Source: Acanthacorydalis orientalis (Eukaryota > Arthropoda > Insecta > Megaloptera > Corydalidae). Taken from it: a stretch of DNA of 64,000 nt. The stretch lies in assembly GCA_034766995.1 (NCBI GenBank), contig CM068322.1, positions 19,498,245 through 19,562,244 on the forward strand, given 5' to 3'. Each line of letters opens with the position of its first letter. Within the stretch, counting starts at the first letter, position 1. Below are positions 38,521 to 48,415 of this stretch, one piece after another. A program made the position numbers and the translations under genes. The notes below the pieces were generated by a model. The model was not told the origin of the DNA. It did not search any database and worked only from the letters and a program-made list of their open reading frames with translations.

Positions 38521-41500
38521 GTGTGTGCGCGCGGCCGTCCGTCCGTCCGTGTCCGTCCGTCCGTTCGTCCGTGTCCGTCCGTCCGTCCGTGTCCGTCCGT
38601 CCGTCCGTGTCCGTCCGTCCGTCCGTGTCCGTCCGTCCGTGTCCGTCCGTCCGTCCGTCCGTGTCCGTCCGTCCGTGTCCGTGTCCGTGTCATAAGTATT
38701 CGAACATAAGTGAGAAACGGCTCATATGCACATCGTTAACTTATTATAATAACTAATTGGTGGCTCGGTGGTTCGATCTGTGAAACGCGCGCGTTTGGTT
38801 CACAGATCGAATCCGTCCGTCCTGTCCGTGTCCGTGTCATAAGTATTCGAACATAAGTGCGAAACGGCTCATATGCACATCGTTAACTTATTATAATAAC
38901 TAAGTGGTGGCTCGGTGGTTCGATCTGTGAAACGCGCGCGTTTGGTTCACAGATCGAATCCGTCCGTCCGTCCGTCCGTCCGTCCGTCCGTCCGTCCGTC
39001 CGTCCGTCCGTCCGTCCGTCCGTCCGTCCGTCCGTCCGTCCGTCCGTCCGTCCGTCCGTCCGTCCGTCCGTCCGTCCGTCCGTCCGTCCGTCCGTCCGTC
39101 CGTCCGTCCGTCCGTCCGTCCGTCCGTCCGTCCGTCCGTCCGTCCGTCCGTCCGTCCGTCCGTCCGTCCGTCCGTCCGTCCGTCCGTCCGTCCGTCCGTC
39201 CGTCCGTCCGTCCGTCCGTCCGTCCGTCCGTCCGTCCGTCCGTCCGTCCGTCCGTCCGTCCGTCCGTCCGTCCGTCCGTCCGTCCGTCCGTCCGTCCGTC
39301 CGTCCGTCCGTCCGTCCGTCCGTCCGTCCGTCCGTCCGTCCGTCCGTCCGTCCGTCCGTCCGTCCGTCCGTCCGTCCGTCCGTCCGTCCGTCCGTCCGTC
39401 CGTCCGTCCGTCCGTCCGTGTCCGTGTCCGTGTCCGTGTCCGTGTCCGTGTCCGTGTCCGTGTCCGTGTCCGTGTCCGTGTCCGTGTCCGTGTCCGTGTC
39501 CGTGTCCGTGTCCGTGTCCGTGTCCGTGTCCGTGTCCGTGTCCGTGTCCGTGTCCGTGTCCGTGTCCGTGTCCGTGTCCGTGTCCGTGTCCGTGTCCGTG
39601 TCCGTGTCCGTGTCCGTGTCCGTGTCCGTGTCCGTGTCCGTGTCCGTGTCCGTGTCCGTGTCCGTGTCCGTGTCCGTGTCCGTGTCCGTGTCCGTGTCCG
39701 TGTCCGTGTCCGTGTCCGTGTCCGTGTCCGTGTCCGTGTCCGTGTCCGTGTCCGTGTCCGTGTCCGTGTCCGTGTCCGTGTCCGTGTCCGTGTCCGTGTC
39801 CGTGTCCGTGTCCGTGTCCGTGTCCGTGTCCGTGTCCGTGTCCGTGTCCGTGTCCGTGTCCGTGTCCGTGTCCGTGTCCGTGTCCGTGTCCGTGTCCGTG
39901 TCCGTGTCCGTGTCCGTGTCCGTGTCCGTGTCCGTGTCCGTGTCCGTGTCCGTGTCCGTGTCCGTGTCCGTGTCCGTGTCCGTGTCCGTGTCCGTGTCCG
40001 TGTCCGTGTCCGTGTCCGTGTCCGTGTCCGTGTCCGTGTCCGTGTCCGTGTCCGTGTCCGTGTCCGTGTCCGTGTCCGTGTCCGTGTCCGTGTCCGTGTC
40101 CGTGTCCGTGTCCGTGTCCGTGTCCGTGTCCGTGTCCGTGTCCGTGTCCGTGTCCGTGTCCGTGTCCGTGTCCGTGTCCGTGTCATAAGTATTCGAACAT
40201 AAGTGCGAAACGGCTCATATGCACATCGTTAACTTATTATAATAACTAAGTGGTGGCTCGGTGGTTCGATCTGTGAAACGCGCGCGTTTGGTTCACAGAT
40301 CGAGTCCGTCCGTCCGTGTGTCCGTGTGTCCGTGTGTCCGTGTGTCCGTGTCCGTGTCATAAGTATTCGAACATAAGTGCGAAACGGCTCATATGCACAT
40401 CGTTAACTTATTATAATAACTAAGTGGTGGCTCGGTGGTTCGATCTGTGAAACGCGCGCGTTTGGTTCACAGATCGAATCCGTCCGTCCGTGTCCGTGTC
40501 ATAAGTATTCGAACATAAGTGCGAAACGGCTCATATGCACATCGTTAACTTATTATAATAACTAAGTGGTGGCTCGGTGGTTCGATCTGTGAAACGCGCC
40601 CGTTTGGTTCACAGATCGAATCCGTCCGTCCGTCCGTCCGTCCGTCCGTCCGTCCGTCCGTCCGTCCGTCCGTCCGTCCGTCCGTCCGTCCGTCCGTCCG
40701 TCCGTCCGTCCGTCCGTCCGTCCGTCCGTCCGTCCGTCCGTCCGTCCGTCCGTCCGTCCGTCCGTCCGTCCGTCCGTCCGTCCGTCCGTCCGTCCGTCCG
40801 TCCGTCCGTCCGTCCGTCCGTCCGTCCGTCCGTCCGTCCGTCCGTCCGTCCGTCCGTCCGTCCGTCCGTCCGTCCGTCCGTCCGTCCGTCCGTCCGTCCG
40901 TCCGTCCGTCCGTCCGTCCGTCCGTCCGTCCGTCCGTCCGTCCGTCCGTCCGTCCGTCCGTCCGTCCGTCCGTGTCCGTGTCCGTGTCCGTGTCCGTGTC
41001 CGTGTCCGTGTCCGTGTCCGTGTCCGTGTCCGTGTCCGTGTCCGTGTCCGTGTCCGTGTCCGTGTCCGTGTCCGTGTCCGTGTCCGTGTCCGTGTCCGTG
41101 TCCGTGTCCGTGTCCGTGTCCGTGTCCGTGTCCGTGTCCGTGTCCGTGTCCGTGTCCGTGTCCGTGTCCGTGTCCGTGTCCGTGTCCGTGTCCGTGTCCG
41201 TGTCCGTGTCCGTGTCCGTGTCCGTGTCCGTGTCCGTGTCCGTGTCCGTGTCCGTGTCCGTGTCCGTGTCCGTGTCCGTGTCCGTGTCCGTGTCCGTGTC
41301 CGTGTCCGTGTCCGTGTCCGTGTCCGTGTCCGTGTCCGTGTCCGTGTCCGTGTCCGTGTCCGTGTCCGTGTCCGTGTCCGTGTCCGTGTCCGTGTCCGTG
41401 TCCGTGTCCGTGTCCGTGTCCGTGTCCGTGTCCGTGTCCGTGTCCGTGTCCGTGTCCGTGTCCGTGTCCGTGTCCGTGTCCGTGTCCGTGTCCGTGTCCG

Positions 41501-43460
41501 TGTCATAAGTATTCGAACATAAGTGCGAAACGGCTCATATGCACATCGTTAACTTATTATAATAACTAAGTGGTGGCTCGGTGGTTCGATCTGTGAAACG
41601 CGCGCGTTTGGTTCACAGATCGAGTCCGTCCGTCCGTGTGTCCGTGTGTCCGTGTGTCCGTGTCCGTGTCATAAGTATTCGAACATAAGTGCGAAACGGC
41701 TCATATGCACATCGTTAACTTATTATAATAACTAAGTGGTGGCTTGGTGGTTCGATCTGTGAAACGCGCGCGTTTGGTTCACAGATCGAATCCGTCCGTC
41801 CGTGTCCGTGTCATAAGTATTCGAACATAAGTGCGAAACGGCTCATATGCACATCGTTAACTTATTATAATAACTAAGTGGTGGCTCGGTGGTTCGATCT
41901 GTGAAACGCGCGCGTTTGGTTCACAGATCGAATCCGTCCGTCCGTCCGTCCGTCCGTCCGTCCGTCCGTCCGTCCGTCCGTCCGTCCGTCCGTCCGTCCG
42001 TCCGTCCGTCCGTCCGTCCGTCCGTCCGTCCGTCCGTCCGTCCGTCCGTCCGTCCGTCCGTCCGTCCGTCCGTCCGTCCGTCCGTCCGTCCGTCCGTCCG
42101 TCCGTCCGTCCGTCCGTCCGTCCGTCCGTCCGTCCGTCCGTCCGTCCGTCCGTCCGTCCGTCCGTCCGTCCGTCCGTCCGTCCGTCCGTCCGTCCGTCCG
42201 TCCGTCCGTCCGTCCGTCCGTCCGTCCGTCCGTCCGTCCGTCCGTCCGTCCGTCCGTCCGTCCGTCCGTCCGTCCGTCCGTCCGTCCGTCCGTCCGTCCG
42301 TCCGTCCGTCCGTCCGTCCGTCCGTCCGTCCGTCCGTCCGTCCGTCCGTCCGTCCGTCCGTCCGTCCGTCCGTCCGTCCGTCCGTCCGTCCGTCCGTCCG
42401 TCCGTCCGTCCGTCCGTCCGTCCGTCCGTCCGTCCGTCCGTCCGTCCGTCCGTCCGTCCGTCCGTCCGTCCGTCCGTCCCTCCGTCCGTCCGTCCGTCCG
42501 TCCGTCCGTCCGTCCGTCCGTCCGTCCGTCCGTCCGTCCGTCCGTCCGTCCGTCCGTCCGTCCGTCCGTCCGTCCGTCCGTCCGTCCGTCCGTCCGTCCG
42601 TCCGTCCGTCCGTCCGTCCGTCCGTCCGTGTCCGTGTCCGTGTCCGTGTCCGTGTCCGTGTCCGTGTCCGTGTCCGTGTCCGTGTCCGTGTCCGTGTCCG
42701 TGTCCGTGTCCGTGTCCGTGTCCGTGTCCGTGTCCGTGTCCGTGTCCGTGTCCGTGTCCGTGTCCGTGTCCGTGTCCGTGTCCGTGTCCGTGTCCGTGTC
42801 CGTGTCCGTGTCCGTGTCCGTGTCCGTGTCCGTGTCCGTGTCCGTGTCCGTGTCCGTGTCCGTGTCCGTGTCCGTGTCCGTGTCCGTGTCCGCGTCCGTG
42901 TCCGTGTCCGTGTCCGTGTCCGTGTCCGTGTCCGTGTCCGTGTCCGTGTCCGTGTCCGTGTCCGTGTCCGTGTCCGTGTCCGTGTCCGTGTCCGTGTCCG
43001 TGTCCGTGTCCGTGTCCGTGTCCGTGTCCGTGTCCGTGTCCGTGTCCGTGTCCGTGTCCGTGTCCGTGTCGGTGTCCGTGTCCGTGTCCGTGTCCGTGTC
43101 CGTGTCCGTGTCCGTGTCCGTGTCGGTGTCCGTGTCCGTGTCCGTGTCCGTGTCCGTGTCCGTGTCCGTGTCCGTGTCCGTGTCCGTGTCCGTGTCCGTG
43201 TCCGTGTCCGTGTCCGTGTCCGTGTCCGTGTCCGTGTCCGTGTCCGTGTCCGTGTCCGTGTCCGTGTCCGTGTCCGTGTCCGTGTCCGTGTCCGTGTCCG
43301 TGTCCGTGTCCGTGTCTTCGAACATAAGTGCGAAACGGCTCATATGCACATCGTTAACTTATTATAATAACTAAGTGGTGGCTCGGTGGTTCGATCTGTG
43401 AAACGCGCGCGTTTGGTTCACAGATCGAATCCGTCCGTACGTCCGTCCGTCCGTGTCCGA
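38521..43460. repeat. Triplicated compound microsatellite cassettes, (CCGT)n then (GTGTCC)n
   Basis: Nine copies of a ~130-bp segment (cataagtattcg... starting at 38691, 38838, 40184, 40358, 40500, 41504, 41670 and 41812, plus a shortened copy at about 43316) separate microsatellite blocks. Three blocks are long and always ordered (CCGT)n then (GTGTCC)n: 38960-40183 (about 114 + 127 units), 40620-41503 (about 88 + 88) and 41934-43315 (about 173 + 114). The long blocks are separated by two short spacers, one with GTGTGTCC units, giving a three-part higher-order unit. Interruptions are rare: one G-to-C change at 42480 and single changes near 42893, 43071 and 43125. The long open frames on both strands (Thr-Arg, Ser-Val, Pro-Cys runs) are repeat artefacts. 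Confidence 0.95.
38762..38815 (+). repeat. Hairpin segment with tRNA-like promoter words (first of several copies)
   Basis: TTCGATCTGTGAA (38772-38784) and TTCACAGATCGAA (38799-38811) form a perfect 13-bp stem around AAACGCGCGCGTTT, which is itself palindromic. The upstream TGGCTCGGTGG resembles an RNA polymerase III A box, and ATCGAATCC resembles the end of a B box. This suggests descent from a tRNA-type SINE, but no cloverleaf can be drawn. The segment recurs in every cassette, and part of it appears inverted at about 48179-48208. Confidence 0.45.
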
Positions 43461-44870
43461 GTGAATTTTAGACAATGTCCAAAAATCGTCGATCAACCCG
43501 AGTAATTTTAGACAATGTCCAAAAATCGTTCATCAACCCGAGTCATTTTTAGACAATGTCCAAATATCGTCCGTCAACCTGAGTCATTTTTAGACAATGT
43601 CAAAAAATCGTCCATCAACCCGAGTCATTTTTAGACAATGTCCAAAAACCGTCCATCAACTCGAGTCATTTTTAGACAATGTCCAAAAATCGTCCATCAA
43701 CCCGAATAATTTTTAGACAATGTCCAAAAATCGTTCATCAACCCGAGTCATTTTTAGACAATGTCCAAAAATCGTCCATCAACCCGAGTAATTTTAGACA
43801 ATGTCCAAAAATCGTTCATCAACCCGAGTCATTTTTAGACAATGTCCAAATATCGTCCGTCAACCTGAGTCATTTTTAGGCAATGTCCAAAAATCGTCCA
43901 TCACCCCGAGTAATTTTAGACAATGTCCAAAAATCGTTCATCAACCCGAGTCATTTTTAGACAATGTCCAAATATCGTCCGTCAACCCGAGTCATTTTTA
44001 GACAATGTTCAAAAATCGTTCATCAACCCGAGTCATTTTTAGACAATGTCCAAAAATCGTCCATCAACCCGAGTAATTTTAGACAATGTCCAAAAATCGT
44101 TCATCAACCTGAGTCATTTTTAGACAATGTCCAAATATCGTCCGTCAACCTGAGTACTTTTGAACAATGTCCAAAAATCGTTCATCAACCCGAGTCATTT
44201 TTAGACAATGTCCAAATATCGTCCGTCAACCTGAGTCATCTTTAGACAATGTCCAAAAATCGTCCATCAACACGAGTCATTTTTAGACAATGTGCAAAAA
44301 TCGTCCATCAGCACGAGTCATTTTTAGACAATGTCCAAAAATCGTCTATGAACACGAGTCATTTTTAGACAATGTCCAAAAATCGTCCATCAACACCAGT
44401 CATTTTTAGACAATGTCCAAAAATCGTCCATCAACACGAGTCATTTTTAGACAATGTGCAAAAATCGTCCATCAGCACGAGTCATTTTTAGACAATGTCC
44501 AAAAATCGTCTATGAACACGAGTCATTTTTAGACAATGTCCAAAAATCGTCCATCAACACCAGTCATTTTTAGACAATGTCCAAAAATCGTCCATCAACA
44601 CGAGTCATTTTTAGACAATGTCCAAAAATCGTCCATCAACCCGAGTAATTTTAGACAATGTCCAAAAATCGTCCATCAACACCAGTCATTTTTAGATAAT
44701 GTCCAAAAATCGTCCATCAACACGAGTCATTTTTAGACAATGTCCAAAAATCGTCCATCAACACGAGTCATTTTTAGACAATGTCCAAAAATCGTCCATC
44801 AACACGAGTCATTTTTAGACAGTGACCAAAAATCGTTGGTCAAGCGGAGTAAATTCTAGACAATGTCCAA
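43461..44870 (+). repeat. 41-bp minisatellite, forward orientation
   Basis: About 34 tandem copies of a 41-bp unit with the core GACAATGTCCAAAAATCGTC, then CATCAACACGAGTCATTTTT. Variants differ in a few bases (CCGAGTAA, CTGAGTCA, ACCAGTCA) and by the loss of one T. Small blocks of variants repeat, for example the GTGCAAAAATCGTCCATCAG type near 44292 and 44457. Confidence 0.95.
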
Positions 44871-45921
44871 ATTTTTCCAATTTTTGGACAATGTCTAAAA
44901 TTGACTCGGATGTGTCGACGATTTTTGGACAATGCCTAAAATTGACTCGAATGTGCCGATGATTTTTGGACAATGTCAAAATTTGACTCGGATGTGACGA
45001 TGATTTTTGGACATTGTCTAAAAATGACTCGTGTTGATGGACGATTTTTGGACATTGTCTAAAAATGACTAGTGCTGATGGACGATTTTTGGATATTGTC
45101 TAAAAATGACTCGTGTTGATGGACGATTTTTGGACATTGTCTAAAAAAAACTCGTGTTGATGGACGATTTTTGGACATTGTCTAAAAATGACTCGTGTTG
45201 ATGGACGATTTTTGGACATTGTCTAAAAATGACTGGTGTTGATGGACGATTTTTGGACATTGTCTAAAAATGATTCGTGTTCATAGACGATTTTTGGACA
45301 TTGTCTAAAAATGACTCGTGCTGATGGACGATTTTTGCACATTGTCTAAAAATGACTCGTGTTGATTAACGTTTTTTGGACATTGTCTAAAAGTGACTTA
45401 ACTTTGACGACGATTTTTGGACATTGTCTAAAAATGACTCGTGTTGATGGACGATTTTTGGACATTGTCTAAAAATGACTCGTGTTGATGGACGATTTTT
45501 GGACATTGTCTAAAAATGACTCGTGTTGATGGACGATTTTTGGACATTGTCTAAAAATGACTCGTGCTGATGGACGATTTTTGGATATTGTCTAAAAATG
45601 ACTCGTGTTGATGGACGATTTTTGGACATTGTCTAAAAATGACTCGTGTTGATGGACGATTTTTGGACATTGTCTAAAAATTACTCGTGTTGATGGACGA
45701 TTTTTGGAATTGTCTAAAAATGACTCGTGTTCATGGACGATTTTTGGACATTGTCTAAAAATGACTCGTGTTCATGGACGATTTTTGGACATTGTCTAAA
45801 AATGACTGGTGTTGATGGACGATTTTTGGACATTGTCTAAAAATGACTCGTGTTCATGGACGATTTTTGGACATTGTCTAAAAATGACTCGTGCTGATGG
45901 ACGATTTTTGGACATTGTCTT
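44871..45921 (-). repeat. 41-bp minisatellite, inverted orientation
   Basis: The same 41-bp unit as the preceding block, reverse-complemented (GATTTTTGGACATTGTCTAA). The switch happens at about 44865-44885, where the two orientations meet with almost no spacer (AATTTTTCCAATTTTTGG). Confidence 0.95.
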
Positions 45922-46493
45922 AGTGTGTGTGGAAGTGTGTGGGTGTGTGGGTCTGTGTGGGTGTGGGTCTCTGTGTGTGTGTGTCTGTGTGTGTCTGTGT
46001 GGGTCTGAGTCTGTGTGGGTCTGAGTCTGTGTGGGTCTGTGTCTGTGTGGGTCTGTGTCTGTGTGGGTCTGTGTCTGTGTGTGGCTGAGTCTGTGTGGGT
46101 CTGAGTCTGTGTGGGTCTGTGTCTGTGTGGGTCTGTGTCTGTGTGGGTCTGTGTCTGTGTGGGTCTGTGCCTGTGTGGGTCTGTGCCTGTGTGGGTCTGT
46201 GCCTGTGTGGGTCTGTGTCAGTGTGGGTCTGTGTCAGTGTGGGTCTGTGTCTGTGTGGGTCTGTGTCTGTGTGGGTCTGTGTCTGTGTGGGTCTGAGTCT
46301 GTGTGGGTCTGTGTCTGTGTGTGTCTGTGTCTGTGTGGGTCTGTGTCTGTGTGGGTCTGTGTCTGTGTGGGTCTGTGTCTGTGTGGGTCTGTGTCTGTGT
46401 GGGTCTGTGTCTGTGTGGGTCTGTGTCTGTGTGGGTCTCTGTCTGTGTGGGTCTCTGTCTGTGTGGGTCTCTGTCTGTGTGGGTCTCTGTGTG
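45922..46493. repeat. 12-bp GTGTGGGTCTGT array, block 1
   Basis: A GT-rich tandem repeat of about 12 bp, with variants GTCTGTGTCTGT, GTCTGTGCCTGT and GTCTCTGTCTGT. It is bordered by minisatellite units on both sides. A second block with the same borders follows at 46686-47337. Confidence 0.92.
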
Positions 46494-46685
46494 GTTAACA
46501 GACGATTTTTGGACATTGTCTAAAATTGACTCGGACCTGACGACGATTTTTGGACATTGTCTAAAAGTGACTTAACTTTGACGACGAATTTTGGACATTG
46601 TCTAAAAATGACTCGTGTTGATGGACGATTTTTGGACATTGTCTAAAAATGACTCGTGCTGATGGACGATTTTTGGACATTGTCT
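46494..46685 (-). repeat. 41-bp minisatellite units between the two GT-rich blocks
   Basis: Four to five inverted-orientation minisatellite units. They start GGTTAACAGACGATTTTTGG and end GACATTGTCTTAGTGTG, the same words that border the second GT-rich block. Confidence 0.9.
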
Positions 46686-47337
46686 TAGTGTGTGTGGAAG
46701 TGTGTAGGTGTGTGGGTCGGTGTGGGTGTGGGCCTGTGTGAGTCTGTCTGTGTGGGTCTGAGTCTGTGTGGATCTGTGTCTGTGTGGGTCTGTGTCTGTG
46801 TGGGTCTGTGTCTGTGTGGGTCTCTGTCTGTGTGGGTCTCTGTCTGTGTGGGTCTCTGTCTGTGTGGGTCTCTGTCTGTGTGGGTCTCTGTCTGTGTGGG
46901 TCTCTGTCTGTGTGGGTCTGTGTCTGTGTGGGTCTGTGTCTGTGTGGGTCTGTGTCTGTGTGGGTCTCTGTCTGTGTGGGTCTCTGTCTGTGTGGGTCTC
47001 TGTCTGTGTGGGTCTCTGTCTGTGTGGGTCTCTGTCTGTGTGGGTCTCTGTCTGTGTGGGTCTCTGTCTGTGTGGGTCTCTGTATGTGTGGTTCTCTGTC
47101 TGTGTGTATCTCTGTCTGTGTGGGTCTCTGTCTGTGTGGGTCTCTGTCTGTGTGGGTCTCTGTCTGTGTGGGTCTCTGTCTGTGTGGGTCTCTGTCTGTG
47201 TGGGTCTCTGTCTGTGTGTGTCTCTGTCTGTGTGGGTCTCTGTCTGTGTGGGTCTCTGTCTGTGTGGGTCTCTGTCTGTGTGGTTCTCTGTCTGTGTGTG
47301 TCTGTGTGGGTTTCTGTCTGTGTGGGTCTCTGTGTGG
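46686..47337. repeat. 12-bp GTGTGGGTCTCT array, block 2
   Basis: Second copy of the GT-rich array, dominated by the GTCTCTGTCTGT variant. Entry words (TTAGTGTGTGTGGAAGTGTG) and exit words (GGTTAACAGACGATT) match block 1, so the two blocks are a tandem duplication with different internal expansion. Confidence 0.92.
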
Positions 47338-48060
47338 TTAACAGACGATTTTTGGACATTGTCTAAAATTGACTCGGACCTGACGACGATTTTTGGACAA
47401 TGTCTAAAATTTACTCGGATGTGACGACGATTTTTGGACAACTTCTAAAATTGACTCGATGTGACGACGATTTTTGGACAATGTCTAAAATTGACTCGGA
47501 TTTGTCGACGATTTTTGGACAATGTCTAAAATTGACTCGGATTTGTCGACGATTTTTGGACAATGTCTAAAATTGACTCGGATGTGTCGACGATTTTTGG
47601 ACAAAGTCTAAAATTGACTCGGATGTGTCGACGATTTTTTAAAAATGTCTAAAATTGACTCGGACGTGACGACGATTTTTGGACAATGTCTATTAGACAA
47701 TGTCTAAAATTGACTCGGATGTGACGACTATTTTTGGACAATGTCTAAAACTGGCTCGGATGTGACGATGATTTTTGGACAATGTCTAAAATTGACTCGG
47801 ACGTGACGACGATTTTTAGACAATTCTAAAATTGACTCGAAACTGACGACGATTTTTAGACAATGTCTAAAATTGACTCGGATTTGTCGACGATTTTTGG
47901 ACAATGTCTAAAATTGACTCGGATGTGTCGACGATTTTTGGACAAAGTCTAAAATTGACTCGGATATGTCGACGATTTTTGGACAATGTCTAAAATTGAC
48001 GTCAAAAAATCGTCGTCAGTTCCGAGTCAATTTTAGACATTGTCCAAAAATCACACACAC
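47338..48060. repeat. 41-bp minisatellite, GACTCGGATGTG variants, flipping near 48000
   Basis: Inverted-orientation units with the variant core ATTGACTCGGATGTGTCGAC run to about 48000. The orientation then switches back across the palindrome TTGACGTCAA into one forward unit, which ends in an AC run. Confidence 0.9.
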
Positions 48061-48415
48061 ACACACACCATCACGGACATAGTCTAAAAATCACTCGAGT
48101 TAACCGACGATTTCTGAACATTGTCTAAAATACACCACGGCGACACACACACGCACGCACACACACACACACACACACGTTTCGCAGATCGAACCACCGG
48201 CCAACACTCCTTTCGTGGTACGCCACTCTTCCTGCTTAACTTGTCAAAGAGGGACTTGCTATGTTGCAACTTAGCTACACTCTCTTTATTTGAAAGTTAC
48301 CGTATAAATATATGAATATAAACAAATTTATTTGTATATATATACACACACACACATATATATATATACGTGCATTCAAATGATTAAACAAAATTAGTTA
48401 TTTAGTTAATAAGTT
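48061..48415. repeat. Right junction segment of the giant inverted repeat
   Basis: AC-rich tracts, then GTTTCGCAGATCGAACCACC, which is the reverse complement of part of the hairpin segment at 38762. It continues with CTATGTTGCAACTTAGCTAC and CACTCTCTTTATTTGAAAG, inverted copies of the left junction (38346-38520), followed by a mirrored (TA)n(CA)n tract. Confidence 0.85.

Noticed and set aside
38345..38523. CRISPR-like array (short regular repeats)
   Set aside because: The repeats are contiguous with no unique spacers, and the genome is eukaryotic.
38900..43374. Very long open frames on both strands (up to about 490 codons: Thr-Arg, Asp-Thr, Ser-Val, Pro-Cys runs)
   Set aside because: These arise from (CCGT)n and (GTGTCC)n. 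Any stop-free short repeat gives open frames in several phases. There is no non-repeat coding content.
45920..47441. Open frames of 140-280 codons (Cys-Val-Gly-Leu and His-Thr-Asp type)
   Set aside because: Produced by the 12-bp GT-rich arrays and the minisatellite; several overlapping frames on both strands are open at once.
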